The notes: a model not told the origin generated them from the sequence alone. DNA of 64,000 nt from Mesorhizobium sp. LSHC420B00 (GCF_000503055.1 NZ_AYVY01000023.1:17459-81458); one strand, 5' to 3'; shown: positions 28,034 through 37,573, numbered from the stretch's first letter. Program-made: numbers and translations.

Positions 28034-28801
28034 ATGGGCACAAGACTGGCCGGCAAGGTCGCCATCATTTCGGGCGGCGCGACGGGAATGGGCGGTGCGG
28101 CCTCGGAGCTTTTCGCGGCCGAGGGCGCCAAGGTGGCGATCGTCGACCGCAACGGCGAAGCGGCGGCTGCCACCGCAGCGGCAATCAGGCAACGCGGCCA
28201 TATCGCCGAGCACTGGGTCGCCGACGTATCGGACGAGCGGCAGGTCGAAGCGGCGGTGAAGGGCGTGATGGAAAAATTCGGCCCGGTCACGGTTCTGTTC
28301 AACCATGCCGGCACCATCGTCATCAAACCCTTCCTGGAGACCACGCTGCAGGAATGGGACTGGCTGCATGCCGTCAATGTGCGTTCGATGTTCCTGATGA
28401 CGCGCGCCGTGCTGCCCGGCATGATCGCCGCCGGCGGCGGTTCCATCGTCTGCACCTCGTCGATCTCGGCGGTGGCGGCGACGCCGATGGAGGTGCTTTA
28501 CGACACCACCAAGGGTGCCTGCCACATGTTCGCGCGTGCCATTGCCGTCGAATTCCGCGACCGCAACGTCCGCTGCAATGCGGTCTGCCCCGGCTTCATC
28601 AGGACGCCGCATGGCCTGCGCGAGGTCGCCGATCTCGACAAACTCGGCGTCGATGTCTCAGACGCGGCAATGGCGGCGCAGCAGGGGCGGATCGGCGAGC
28701 CGGAAGAGGTGGCGAGGGCAGCCCTGTTCCTGGCCAGCGACGAGGCCAGCTTCGTCAACGGCGCCCATCTGTTCGTGGATAACGGCTTTACCGCGATGTG
28801 A
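28034..28801 (+). CDS. Short-chain dehydrogenase/reductase
   Basis: 255 residues with the cofactor motif SGGATGMGGAA (TGxxxGxG form), NHAG, catalytic Ser in CTSSISAV and YDTTK active-site Tyr/Lys, then PGFIRTP. The oxidoreductase uses NAD(H) or NADP(H); Asp in IVDRN suggests NAD(H). GGGAG precedes the ATG. Convergent with the BMP-type transporter operon. Substrate unknown. Confidence 0.92.
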   Translation: MGTRLAGKVAIISGGATGMGGAASELFAAEGAKVAIVDRNGEAAAATAAAIRQRGHIAEHWVADVSDERQVEAAVKGVMEKFGPVTVLFNHAGTIVIKPFLETTLQEWDWLHAVNVRSMFLMTRAVLPGMIAAGGGSIVCTSSISAVAATPMEVLYDTTKGACHMFARAIAVEFRDRNVRCNAVCPGFIRTPHGLREVADLDKLGVDVSDAAMAAQQGRIGEPEEVARAALFLASDEASFVNGAHLFVDNGFTAM

Positions 28802-28815
28802 AGGACGGCGCGCCG

Positions 28816-29760
28816 CTACCGCTCTTCGCGCCGGAACGGCTTGAGCAGTGCCGAAGGAGCCACCGCATTGCGCGACATCACCGCCATGGCGACGATGGTG
28901 AAGATGAAGGGCAGCATCAGGAACGCCTCATAAGGAATGTGGCCGAGCCCACTTGCCTGCATGCGCAATTGCAGCGCGTCGACGAAGGCGAACAACAGTG
29001 CGGCGCCTGCCGAGCGCCATGGATCCCAGCGGCCGAAGACGACGAGTGCGATCGCCACCCAGCCACGCCCCGAAACCACGCCGAAGGTGAAGGCGTTGAA
29101 CTGCGCCATCGACAGGAAGGCACCGGCCAGCCCCATCAAGGCACCGCCGAGGATCACCGCCTGGAAGCGCGTAGCGATGACGCTGACGCCGGCCGAATCA
29201 GCGGCGCGCGGGTTTTCACCGACCATGCGGACCGACAGGCCCCATGGCGTGCGGTAGAGCACGAAGGCGGCCAGGGGAATAGACAGCATTGCCATGTAGA
29301 CCAGCGAAAACTGGTTGAACACCGCCGGCCCAAGCACCGGAATACCGGATAATATCGGGATCGGCAGCGTCTCGAACCCCTTGATGTTCGGCGGTACCGA
29401 TTGCTGGCCGAAGATCAGCCTGTAGAGGAAATAGGCAAGGCCTGAACTGAACAGCGTCACGCCGATGCCGCAGACATGCTGGCTGAGGCCGAGCGCCACC
29501 GTGAACAGCGCATGCACGGCGCCCATCAGCGCGCCGGTCAGCACGGCGGCGAGCACGCCAAGCCAAAGGCTGCCGCTGAGGCTCGCCGCGGTGAAGCCGG
29601 TCATTGCCGACAACAGCATGATGCCTTCGATGCCGAGATTGAGCACGCCGGCGCGCTCGGAAAACATCTCGCCCAGCGTCGCGAAGGCAAGCGGCGTGGC
29701 GATGCGGATGATGGCGGCCAGGAAGCCGACCTGGAATATCTGCTCCAGCACCACGCTCAT
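28816..29760 (-). CDS. BMP/nucleoside-type ABC importer permease 2
   Basis: 314 residues with about eight or nine helices and the family signature GEMFSERAGVLNLGIEGIMLL, which is diagnostic of the branched-chain/nucleoside permease family (BmpD or YufQ-like). It overlaps the partner permease gene. Forms the channel with the 29757 permease. Confidence 0.93.
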   Translation of the reverse strand: MSVVLEQIFQVGFLAAIIRIATPLAFATLGEMFSERAGVLNLGIEGIMLLSAMTGFTAASLSGSLWLGVLAAVLTGALMGAVHALFTVALGLSQHVCGIGVTLFSSGLAYFLYRLIFGQQSVPPNIKGFETLPIPILSGIPVLGPAVFNQFSLVYMAMLSIPLAAFVLYRTPWGLSVRMVGENPRAADSAGVSVIATRFQAVILGGALMGLAGAFLSMAQFNAFTFGVVSGRGWVAIALVVFGRWDPWRSAGAALLFAFVDALQLRMQASGLGHIPYEAFLMLPFIFTIVAMAVMSRNAVAPSALLKPFRREER

Positions 29761-30812
29761 TTGGCTATTCCCACGCGACGGATGCGATAGGCGGTGAACA
29801 GCAGCGCCACCAGCATGGCGAGCAGCGCCGTTCCCTGGATGACATCGCTGAGGAAGGCCGGAACGCCGGTCGCCCGCGACATCGCCTCGGCGCCGGTCAT
29901 GACGGCAGCAAGGAAGATCGCCGCCGGCACGACGCCGAGCGGATTGAGCCTCGCCAGCATGGCGACGACGATGCCGGAATAGCCATAGCCCGGCGAGATG
30001 TCGCTCATCACCTGGAAATGCACGCCGCCGACCTCGCCGACGCCGGCAAGGCCGGCCAGCGCGCCTGATAGCAGCGCCGTCGAAATCAGCACCCGCTCGA
30101 CATTGATGCCGCCATAGCGCGCGGCTTCCGGGTTCTCGCCGGTGACCCTGATGCGGAAACCAAGCGTCGTGCGCGCGACCACGAACCAGATGACCGGTGC
30201 GGCGACCAGCGCCGCGACGACGCCGAGATGCAGTCGCGTGCCTTCGAGCAGCACTGGGAAATTCGCTGAATCCTCGATCGGCGGCGAGATCGGGTAGCCG
30301 CTGAAACTATCCTTCCATGGGCCCTCGATCAGCGCCATCAGCGCGTAGAAAATGACCGAATTGAGCAGCAGCGAGCTGACCACGTCATCGACCCTGAATT
30401 TTACCCGCAGTGTGGCAGGGATCAGGGCGACGGCCGCGCCGGCGGCGGCGCCCGCCAGCGCCATCAGCAACATGGCGAGCGGCCCCGGCATCGGGATGGC
30501 GCCGACGGCACAGCTCGCCACCGCACCGGCCAGCAATTGCCCTTCGGCGCCGATGTTCCAGAATTTGGCGCGGAAAGCGACCGCCACGGCAAGACCGGTG
30601 AAGATCATCGGCGCGGCACGCACCAGCGTTTCGGTGATGGCGTAGCTGTCGCCCAACGACGCCGAAAACATCACGCCATATGCCTCGACGACGCCGGCGC
30701 CGGCCAATGCAATGAGGCCGCTGCACAGGATCAGCGTCGCGCCGATGGCGAGCAGCGGCAGCGCCAGATTGAACCAGGCGGGCGTTGAGGTGCGGGCCTC
30801 GAGACGGAACAT
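29757..30812 (-). CDS. BMP/nucleoside-type ABC importer permease 1
   Basis: The 351-residue protein has nine or ten helices and the motifs FRAKFWNIGAEGQLLAGA and NPEAARYGGINV typical of the YufP-like permease of nucleoside importers. Start overlaps the ATPase stop (TGATG) and its stop overlaps the next permease start, so the operon is tightly coupled. Confidence 0.93.
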   Translation of the reverse strand: MFRLEARTSTPAWFNLALPLLAIGATLILCSGLIALAGAGVVEAYGVMFSASLGDSYAITETLVRAAPMIFTGLAVAVAFRAKFWNIGAEGQLLAGAVASCAVGAIPMPGPLAMLLMALAGAAAGAAVALIPATLRVKFRVDDVVSSLLLNSVIFYALMALIEGPWKDSFSGYPISPPIEDSANFPVLLEGTRLHLGVVAALVAAPVIWFVVARTTLGFRIRVTGENPEAARYGGINVERVLISTALLSGALAGLAGVGEVGGVHFQVMSDISPGYGYSGIVVAMLARLNPLGVVPAAIFLAAVMTGAEAMSRATGVPAFLSDVIQGTALLAMLVALLFTAYRIRRVGIAK

Positions 30813-32317
30813 CAGGCCTCCGCCCCGGTCATCATCAACCCGAGTCTGGCGACGCTGGCATCGGCGCTGTTCAGCGTGCCGACGATGCGGCCCTCATACA
30901 TCACGGCAATGCGGTCGCAGAGCATCAGCAACTCTTCCAGGTCCTCGCCGATAACGATAATGCCGCAGCCCTTGGCGCGCATGTCGAGGAATTTTTCGTG
31001 GATGAAGCGCGCGGCACCAATATCGAGGCCGCGTGTCGGCTGCGAAACGATCAGCACCTTTGGGTCGAAGGCGAGTTCGCGCGCCAAAAGCGCCTTCTGC
31101 AGATTGCCGCCGGACAGCGCCCCGGCGCGCGTCATCGGCCCGGGGCAACGTATATCGTAGGCCTTGATCTGCGCCTCGGCGAAGGTGCGGATCGCATCCT
31201 GTCTGAGCAGGCCGTTGCGGCTGAACGCCACCGTGCCGATGCGCGGCAGCACCATCGAATCGGCAAGCGGCAGATTGGTGACCAGCCCGGTCGTCATACG
31301 GTCTTCCGGGATGCGGCCAAGGCCGAGCGCCTGCACTGCGCTCGGCGAGAACCGCGAAACGGCTTTGCCGGCTATCGTCATGCGGCCGGCATCGGGCGCT
31401 CGCACGCCGGAGATGACCCCGGCAAGCGCCCGCTGGCCGTTGCCGGAGACGCCGGCAATGCCGAGGATCTCGCCGCCGCGTACCGACAGCGACACATCGC
31501 GCAGCGCCATGCCGGAATGATGCGATGTCGAGATACCATCGAGGGTCAGCACCGCCGGACCCGGTGTCGACGGTCCCCTGGCCGGAGGCACGATCTCGTG
31601 GCCGCACATCAGCCGCGCCATCTCCGAAGATATCGTGCTGGCCGGCGTATCGACGCGGCCGGCAACGCGCCCGTGCCTGAGCACGACGCAGCGATGCGTC
31701 AGCGCCCGCACCTCGTTGAGCTTGTGCGAGATGAAGATGATGCCGAGCCCCTGTGCCGCCATCGAGCGCAGCGCCGAAAACAGTCCGTCGACCTCGGTTG
31801 GCGCCAGCACCGCCGTCGGCTCGTCGAGGATCAGCAGCCTTGCGCCGCGAAACAATGCCTTGACGATTTCGAGCCGCTGTTGCTCGCCGACCGACAGCGC
31901 CGAAACGGGAAGGTCCGGGTCGAGCGCCAGCCCATGCTGGCGGCCGATCTCGGCGAGCCGCGCCAGCCCCCCGGCGCGGTCGATCCGGCCCGATCTGCCG
32001 GGAATGCCGATCAAGAGGTTCTCCAGCACCGAAAGTCGCGGTGCGAGATGAAAATGCTGGTGCACCATGCCGATGCCGGCGGCCAGCGCATCGGCCGAGC
32101 TGTTGATCGCCACTGGCCGGTCCTGCACCAGGATCTCGCCGGCGTCGGGCGCATAGGCGCCGAACAGCACGTTCATCAGCGTCGTCTTGCCGGCGCCGTT
32201 TTCGCCGAGCAACCCGAGGATTTCACCCGGCGCGACGCTGAGATCGACGGCCTCGTTCGCCTTGACGGCGCCGAAGCTCTTGGTGATGCCGCGCATTTCG
32301 ATGAGAGGGGCGGGCAA
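30812..32317 (-). CDS. BMP/nucleoside-type ABC importer ATPase (two nucleotide-binding domains)
   Basis: About 501 residues: first domain with Walker A GLLGENGAGKTTLMN, second with degenerate P-loop GIAGVSGNGQRAL and ALSGGNLQKALLAREL, followed by VSQPTRGLDIG. This tandem layout is shared by RbsA and YufO. I chose the TTG at 32317 (LPAPLIEMRG) with AGGAG 5 bases upstream; the ATG at 32296 is an alternative, and the frame up to 32500 covers a repeat element and is excluded. Confidence 0.9.
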   Translation of the reverse strand: MPAPLIEMRGITKSFGAVKANEAVDLSVAPGEILGLLGENGAGKTTLMNVLFGAYAPDAGEILVQDRPVAINSSADALAAGIGMVHQHFHLAPRLSVLENLLIGIPGRSGRIDRAGGLARLAEIGRQHGLALDPDLPVSALSVGEQQRLEIVKALFRGARLLILDEPTAVLAPTEVDGLFSALRSMAAQGLGIIFISHKLNEVRALTHRCVVLRHGRVAGRVDTPASTISSEMARLMCGHEIVPPARGPSTPGPAVLTLDGISTSHHSGMALRDVSLSVRGGEILGIAGVSGNGQRALAGVISGVRAPDAGRMTIAGKAVSRFSPSAVQALGLGRIPEDRMTTGLVTNLPLADSMVLPRIGTVAFSRNGLLRQDAIRTFAEAQIKAYDIRCPGPMTRAGALSGGNLQKALLARELAFDPKVLIVSQPTRGLDIGAARFIHEKFLDMRAKGCGIIVIGEDLEELLMLCDRIAVMYEGRIVGTLNSADASVARLGLMMTGAEA

Positions 32318-32347
32318 GGGCACTCCTGGTGAGAGATGGCGCGGATA

Positions 32348-32490
32348 CCCTTCCCCCTTGCGGGGAGGTACCGAGCGAAGCGAGGCGGGAGGGGTCGCCT
32401 CAACCGCCTCGACTTTTGACTTAAGAGACGGAGCGCGTCGCGGAGGACCCCACCCGGCCCTGCGGGCCACCCTCCCCTCAAGGGGGAGGG
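32348..32490. repeat. RIME-like palindromic intergenic element
   Basis: A long imperfect inverted repeat of about 140 bases. The left arm (starting CCCTTCCCCCTTGCGGGG) pairs with the right arm (ending CCTCAAGGGGGAGGG), and inner arms CGGGAGGGGTC and GACCCCACCCG also pair. The composition and layout resemble Rhizobium-specific intergenic mosaic elements, which are dispersed, non-coding and without transposase. Lies between the binding-protein and ATPase genes, so it would form a large hairpin in the operon mRNA. Confidence 0.7.
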
Positions 32491-32500
32491 GCGGGCGCAC

Positions 32501-33532
32501 TCAGTCCGAGACCGGCGTATTCTCGTCCACGTCGACTCGGAAATTGCCGTCGAGGATCTCGGCCTTCTTCCTCTCGACCAATTCCTTGACCTCGGCCGGC
32601 AGCGTCTTGTCGAATTTATGGTACGGCGCGAGGTAGGAGCCGCCCTTGGCCATGCGCGAGAAATCGCCGTAATCCTGCGCGGTGAAGACCCCGGCCTTGA
32701 CCAGCTTGATCGCCTGCTCGACGGTCGGATACATGTCCCAGACCGGCCCGGTGATCACCGTGTCGGGGCCGAGGCTCGACTGGTCCGACATGTTGGAGAT
32801 GGCGAGGATCTTCTTCTCCGCCGCCGCTTCGATGACGCCGAAGCGCTCGGCATAGATGACGTCGACGCCAGCGTCGATCTGGGCAACAGCCGCTTCCTTT
32901 GCCTTTGGCGGATCGAAGAACGAGCCGATGAAGGCGACCTTCTTCTTGATGTTGGGATTGACCTCCCTGGCGCCGGCAAAGAAGGCGTTGACCAGCCGGT
33001 TCACTTCCGGAATGCCCATAGCCGCGACCGCGCCGATCGTGCCCGATTTCGACATCTTTCCGGCGATCATGCCGGACAGATAGGCCGGCTCGTGAATCCA
33101 GTTGTCGAAAACGCCGAAGTTCGGCTCGGCCGGCCCGGCGCCGGAGCCGAACAGGAAGGCGGTCTTCGGGAACTGCTTGGCGGTCCTGCGGGATTCGCGC
33201 TCGGCGGCGAAGGCATCGCCCAGCACCAGCTCATAGCCGCCTTGCGCATATTCGCGCATGACACGGCTGAAATCGGCGGTCTGCACCTTCTCCGACCATT
33301 TGTACTCGATGCCGAGTTCCTTCTCGGCCTTCTGCAGGGCGACGTGGATCTGGTTGTCCCACGGCTCCTCGATCGGCGTGGCGAAGATCGCCGCCACTTT
33401 CAGCTTCTTGGTCTTAGCAAAGGCGCTGCCCGGCAGCATCGCCGCCGCAAGGCCGAGCGCGCCCAGCTCCAGCACGTTGCGTCGCGAAAGCCCTTCGCGT
33501 TTCGATTGGATTCTGCTCTTCCCGTTGTCCAT
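32501..33532 (-). CDS. BMP-family ABC importer binding protein, Tat-type signal
   Basis: The 343-residue protein starts at ATG 33532 with AGGGG 6 bases upstream. Its leader has twin arginines and a hydrophobic stretch (LSRRNVLELGALGLAAAML ... GSAFA), a Tat export signal. The mature part fits basic membrane protein/PnrA-like nucleoside-binding proteins: VAAIFATPIEEPWDNQIH, then GVDVIYAERFGVIEAA. Nucleoside or purine-like substrates are typical; not certain here. First gene of the operon with two permeases and the ATPase. Confidence 0.9.
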   Translation of the reverse strand: MDNGKSRIQSKREGLSRRNVLELGALGLAAAMLPGSAFAKTKKLKVAAIFATPIEEPWDNQIHVALQKAEKELGIEYKWSEKVQTADFSRVMREYAQGGYELVLGDAFAAERESRRTAKQFPKTAFLFGSGAGPAEPNFGVFDNWIHEPAYLSGMIAGKMSKSGTIGAVAAMGIPEVNRLVNAFFAGAREVNPNIKKKVAFIGSFFDPPKAKEAAVAQIDAGVDVIYAERFGVIEAAAEKKILAISNMSDQSSLGPDTVITGPVWDMYPTVEQAIKLVKAGVFTAQDYGDFSRMAKGGSYLAPYHKFDKTLPAEVKELVERKKAEILDGNFRVDVDENTPVSD

Positions 33533-33699
33533 TGCATGCCCCTCTGATTGGCGCCGTGTCGAGCCGGCTCTCTTCTCTGGAATATCAGCGAAGGAACTAT
33601 GGAACGGTGCCCGGCTTTTGTCCACATGGTCAAATTTGAAGGGCAGAACGACGTGGGAATTCGCGCAGCCGCACCTTCAGAACGGCCGGAGTTGCTCGC

Positions 33700-34908
33700 T
33701 CACAATCTCTCCAGCGCCACCGCTATGCCCTGGCCGACACCGATGCACATGGTCGCGAGGCCGTAGCGGCCGCCGCGTTCGCGCAGTTCCAATGCCGCCG
33801 TGCCGGTGATGCGCGCCCCGGACATGCCGAGCGGATGGCCGAGCGCGATGGCGCCGCCATTCGGGTTGACGTGCTCCGCATCCTCGGCAATGCCGAGTTG
33901 GCGCAGCACGGCGATGCCTTGCGAGGCGAAGGCCTCGTTGAGCTCGATGACATCGAATTGTTGCGGCTCCAGGCCGAGCCGGGCGCATAGCTTCTGCGTG
34001 GCCGGCACCGGACCAATGCCCATGATGCGCGGCGCCACGCCGGCGGTGGCACCGCCGAGGATGCGGGCGATCGGCGTCAACCCGTATCTTTTCACGGCGG
34101 TTTCCGAGGCGACGATCAGCGCCCCGGCACCATCGTTAACGCCCGACGCGTTGCCGGCCGTAACCGTGCCGCCTTGCCGGAACGGCGTCGGCAATTTGGC
34201 CAGCGCCTCGATCGTGGTACCCGAGCGCGGATGTTCGTCCTTCGAGACGACGACGATCGGGTCACCCTTGCGCTGCGCGATCGTCACCGGCGTGATTTCC
34301 TTTGCCAGCCGGCCATTGGCTTGTGCGGCGACCGCCTTGTCCTGGCTGCGCACGGCAAACGCATCCTGGTCGGCGCGAGAGACGGCGAACTCTTCCGCCA
34401 CGTTCTCGCCCGTCTCCGGCATCGAATCGACGCCGTATTGCTTCTTCATCAGTGGATTGACGAAGCGCCAGCCGATCGTGGTATCGTGAACTTCGGCATT
34501 GCGCGAAAACGCGGTCTCGGCCTTCGGCAGCACGAACGGTGCGCGCGACATCGATTCGACGCCGCCGGATATCATCAGCTCCGCCTCGCCGGCCTTGATC
34601 GCGCGCGCTGCGATGATGACGGCATCCATGCCCGAACCGCAGAGGCGATTGACGGTCGAGCCGGAAATCTCCTTCGGCAGGCCGGCCAGCAGCAGTACCA
34701 TGCGCGCCACATTGCGATTGTCCTCACCGGCCTGATTGGCGCAGCCATAGACGACGTCGTCGATGGCAGCCCAGTCGATGCCGGGATTGCGCTCGACCAG
34801 CGCCCTCAGCGGGATTGCGCCGAGATCGTCGGCACGCACCGCCGACAACGAACCGCCGAAGCGGCCGATCGGCGTGCGGATATAGTCGCAGATATAGGCC
34901 TCGGCCAT
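33700..34908 (-). CDS. pcaF: Acetyl-CoA acyltransferase, 3-oxoadipyl-CoA thiolase-like
   Basis: This 402-residue thiolase has nucleophile Cys in NRLCGSGMDAV (near residue 90), His in GGAIALGHPLG and the second Cys in LATMCIGVGQG. The stretch EVHDTTIGWRFVNPLMKKQYGVDSMPET (in parts: HDTTIGWRFVNP, YGVDSMPETGENVA) is typical of beta-ketoadipyl-CoA thiolase, which yields acetyl-CoA and succinyl-CoA. No other pca gene is nearby, so a related dicarboxyl-CoA substrate or a general role is possible. ATG 34908 has a GGAAG site 8 bases upstream. Confidence 0.88.
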   Translation of the reverse strand: MAEAYICDYIRTPIGRFGGSLSAVRADDLGAIPLRALVERNPGIDWAAIDDVVYGCANQAGEDNRNVARMVLLLAGLPKEISGSTVNRLCGSGMDAVIIAARAIKAGEAELMISGGVESMSRAPFVLPKAETAFSRNAEVHDTTIGWRFVNPLMKKQYGVDSMPETGENVAEEFAVSRADQDAFAVRSQDKAVAAQANGRLAKEITPVTIAQRKGDPIVVVSKDEHPRSGTTIEALAKLPTPFRQGGTVTAGNASGVNDGAGALIVASETAVKRYGLTPIARILGGATAGVAPRIMGIGPVPATQKLCARLGLEPQQFDVIELNEAFASQGIAVLRQLGIAEDAEHVNPNGGAIALGHPLGMSGARITGTAALELRERGGRYGLATMCIGVGQGIAVALERL

Positions 34909-35021
34909 TATGCAGCTTCCCTTTGCGCTGACGATTTCTGCTCCCGGCCCAGCCATGTTGGCCGCATTCTCCTTGAGACGAAAGCACATCTTGCCGCCGG
35001 CCGTTAGGCCAAAGGGAATTT

Positions 35022-35044
35022 CAGCTCCCGCCCGCCGGGAGCTG
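35022..35044 (-). terminator. Hairpin just past the SDR stop
   Basis: CAGCTCCC and GGGAGCTG arms with a 7-base loop begin 5 bases after the SDR stop on the minus strand. A short A/T-rich stretch with only three U follows, so this is a weak candidate terminator of the Pot-SDR operon. Confidence 0.45.
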
Positions 35045-35048
35045 CGGA

Positions 35049-35810
35049 TCAGCCGATGCTTTCACCGCCGTCGATCACCAACGCCTGCCCGGTCATGAAG
35101 GACGAGCGGTCGGAAACGAGAAACAGGATCGCTTCGGCGATTTCCTGGGCGCTGGCCCAGCGCTGCATGGGGATCTTGGTGCGGACATAGTTTTCGATCG
35201 CCGCCCGCCCGCCCATCTGCGCGATAAACGGTTCGTTGAAGGGCGTGTCGACCCAGCCGGGGCACAACGCGTTGACGCGGACATTGTGCCGGGCATAGTC
35301 GAGCGACATCTGCCGGGTCATCGCCACCACGGCATGTTTTGAGGTCGCGTAGGCGATCATTTCGCGGTCGTAGAACACACCCGAATTCGAGGCGGTATTC
35401 AGGATCACCCCGCCGCCTTGCGCGATCATCGACGGCATGACCAGCCTGGCCGCGAGGAACTGCGCCCGCACATTGATCCGCCAGGAGGCATCCATGCCGT
35501 CGGCGCCGACTTCGGTCAGCGTGCCGCCGACCTGGATCCCGGCATGATTGTGCAGGATGTCGATCCGCCGATGCCGGCCCAGCGTTCCTGCGACGAGCTG
35601 CTCGACCGCCGCATCGTCGCCGACATCGGTGGCGACGGCTTCGGCCCGACCGCCGGACGCACGAATGTCGGAAGCGGTTGCTTCCCCCGCCGCCTGGTCC
35701 CTGTCGGCGATCACCACGAGCGCGCCTTCCCTGGCCATTATCATGGCGCCGGCACGCCCGATCCCCGACCCGGCGCCCGTCACCACGGCGATGCGATCTT
35801 TCAGAATCAT
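35049..35810 (-). CDS. Short-chain dehydrogenase/reductase (classical)
   Basis: 253 residues, with TGAGSGIGRAG, NHAG, Ser in NTASNSGVF, YATSK and PGWVDTPF. Asp in VIADRD favours NAD(H). It lies 11 bases downstream of the PotC gene on the same strand, so the polyamine-type importer and this dehydrogenase are probably one operon. The substrate may be the imported compound or its breakdown product. Confidence 0.92.
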   Translation of the reverse strand: MILKDRIAVVTGAGSGIGRAGAMIMAREGALVVIADRDQAAGEATASDIRASGGRAEAVATDVGDDAAVEQLVAGTLGRHRRIDILHNHAGIQVGGTLTEVGADGMDASWRINVRAQFLAARLVMPSMIAQGGGVILNTASNSGVFYDREMIAYATSKHAVVAMTRQMSLDYARHNVRVNALCPGWVDTPFNEPFIAQMGGRAAIENYVRTKIPMQRWASAQEIAEAILFLVSDRSSFMTGQALVIDGGESIG

Positions 35811-35821
35811 GTTTTTGTCTT

Positions 35822-36634
35822 TCAGTGGGATGGTTTTCGCTGGCGCAATTGCCATTGGGCGAGCACCACGAGCAGAACGGAGGCGACGAGCACGATCGTC
35901 GCGATGGCATTGATCTCCGGCGTGACCCCGCGCCGGATCGAGGCAAAGACATAGATCGGCAATGTCGTCTGCGCGCCGGCGACGAAAAAAGCGACGATGA
36001 AATCGTCGAAGGAGAATGTGAAGGCGAGCAGGAAGCCGGCGACCACCGCCGGCATGATCTGCGGCAACACGATGCTGCGGAACGTCGTCAGCGGGGTGGC
36101 GTAAAGATCGCTCGAAGCCTCGACCAGATTGCGGTCGAGGCTGCCGAGGCGCGTGCCGACGATCATCGCCACCAGCGCCATCGAAAACAGCCCGTGCGCG
36201 GCGATGATCGAGCCATAGCCGAGCGCCAGGCGCGGTGGCTGATCGTTCGGCCACAGCGAAGCGACAAACGGGTTGACCACCCCGAATAGCTGGACCAGCG
36301 CGACCAGCGTCGAGATGCCGATGACGACGCCAGGAACGACGATCGCAGCACCCAAAAGCGCATCGAAGACGGCTCGCGTCCGCGCGCCGACACGCGCCAG
36401 GCCAAGCGCCGCCGCGGTGCCGCAGAGTGCCGCGAGCAAGGCGCTGGTCGTGGCGATTAACAGGCTGTTCTTCAGCGCTTCGACCAGGAACGGGTTCGCC
36501 AGTGCCTTGCCGTACCATTGCACCGAGAAGCCAGTGAACTCGCTGGCGTGGTGGCCGGCGTTGAACGAGAACAGCACCACCAGCGCGATCGGCAGGTAGA
36601 GAAAGGCAAAGACCGCAACGACGAAGGCACGCAT
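35822..36634 (-). CDS. potC: Spermidine/putrescine-type ABC importer permease (PotC-like)
   Basis: 270 residues with six helices, the NPFLVEALKNSLLIA region and the EAA loop VEASSDLYATPLTTF near residue 160, then FSFDDFIVAFFVAG, a hallmark of PotC-type permeases. The start overlaps the PotB stop (TGATG). The frame continues to 37552 but that part is a shadow of PotB. Confidence 0.92.
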   Translation of the reverse strand: MRAFVVAVFAFLYLPIALVVLFSFNAGHHASEFTGFSVQWYGKALANPFLVEALKNSLLIATTSALLAALCGTAAALGLARVGARTRAVFDALLGAAIVVPGVVIGISTLVALVQLFGVVNPFVASLWPNDQPPRLALGYGSIIAAHGLFSMALVAMIVGTRLGSLDRNLVEASSDLYATPLTTFRSIVLPQIMPAVVAGFLLAFTFSFDDFIVAFFVAGAQTTLPIYVFASIRRGVTPEINAIATIVLVASVLLVVLAQWQLRQRKPSH

Positions 36635-37497
36635 CAGATCAGGTCCACCCGGCGGGCACCCGAAAGCCGTGTCGAAATGCGGTTCGCGGCAAGCAGCACG
36701 ACCACGGAAACCGCTACAAGGGTTATGGCGATTGCCGATCCGAACGGCCAGTTGCGCGATTGCAGGAACAGATCGACCAGCGCGTTGCCGATGAAGAAGA
36801 CCTTGCCGCCGCCGAGTAGCGTTGGGATCAGATATTCGCCGAGCAACAGGATCATGACCAGCGAGAAGCCGGTCATCACACCTGGCAGCGACAGCCGCAG
36901 CGTCACGCCGAGGAATGTCGAGATCGGCGTCGCGCCGAGATCGGCGGAGGCCTCCAGCAGCCGGCGATCGAGCCGCTCGAGGCTGACATAGACCGGCAGG
37001 ATCATCAGCGGCAGATAACCATAGACGGTGCCGAGCAGAACCGCTCCCGGCGTATTGATCAGCCGCACATCCTCCATCCCGACATAGGCCAGCAGAGCTG
37101 GGACGCCGCGCCCGCCAAGCACATACATCCAGGCATAAGTCCGCATCAGCAGGCTGGTCCAGAACGGGATGACGACAAGCGCAAGCAGGATCAGCCGCCA
37201 CCGCTCCGGCGCGCGCAAGGCGAGGTAATAGGCGACCGGATAGGCAACGAGAAGACAGGCCAGTGCACCGGCCGGCGCCAGCACCATGGTGTTCCAGAAG
37301 GCGGTCGCCCGCGCCGGAAGATTGGCATACTGCGCCAAGGTGAAAGCGGCCTGATAGCCGCCTTCCGGCGCCCGCTCGCCGACGCTGAAAACGGCGATCG
37401 CCACGAACGGCAAAACTAAAAACACCAACAGCCATGCGGTCGCCGGACCGAGCAGCAGGGCGGTCAGGAGATTGTGACGAAGAACATTGCTGCGCAT
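36634..37497 (-). CDS. potB: Spermidine/putrescine-type ABC importer permease (PotB-like)
   Basis: 287 residues: six helices, RTYAWMYVLGGRGVP, and EAA loop LEASADLGATPISTF, followed by LGEYLIPTLLGGG. It follows the binding-protein gene after a 76-base gap containing two strong hairpins. Channel partner of PotC. Confidence 0.92.
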   Translation of the reverse strand: MRSNVLRHNLLTALLLGPATAWLLVFLVLPFVAIAVFSVGERAPEGGYQAAFTLAQYANLPARATAFWNTMVLAPAGALACLLVAYPVAYYLALRAPERWRLILLALVVIPFWTSLLMRTYAWMYVLGGRGVPALLAYVGMEDVRLINTPGAVLLGTVYGYLPLMILPVYVSLERLDRRLLEASADLGATPISTFLGVTLRLSLPGVMTGFSLVMILLLGEYLIPTLLGGGKVFFIGNALVDLFLQSRNWPFGSAIAITLVAVSVVVLLAANRISTRLSGARRVDLI

Positions 37498-37515
37498 TGA
37501 AAAATCGCCCCGATG

Positions 37516-37567
37516 CCGGCGGACATCTGTCCGCCGGGGGAGTTGCCTGCATCGGACCTTTGGTCCG
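37516..37567 (-). promoter_or_regulatory. Two intercistronic hairpins between potD and potB
   Basis: CCGGCGGACA-TC-TGTCCGCCGG (37516-37537) is a perfect 10-base inverted repeat, and CGGACC-TTT-GGTCCG (37553-37567) is a perfect 6-base one. They lie just after the binding-protein gene on the minus strand. Such hairpins commonly stabilise the upstream mRNA so that binding protein exceeds permease; some attenuation is also possible. Confidence 0.6.
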
Positions 37568-37573
37568 CCCGGT

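Noticed and set aside
32348..32490. Insertion sequence remnant
   Set aside because: No transposase fragment or target-site duplication; layout fits a palindromic mosaic element better.
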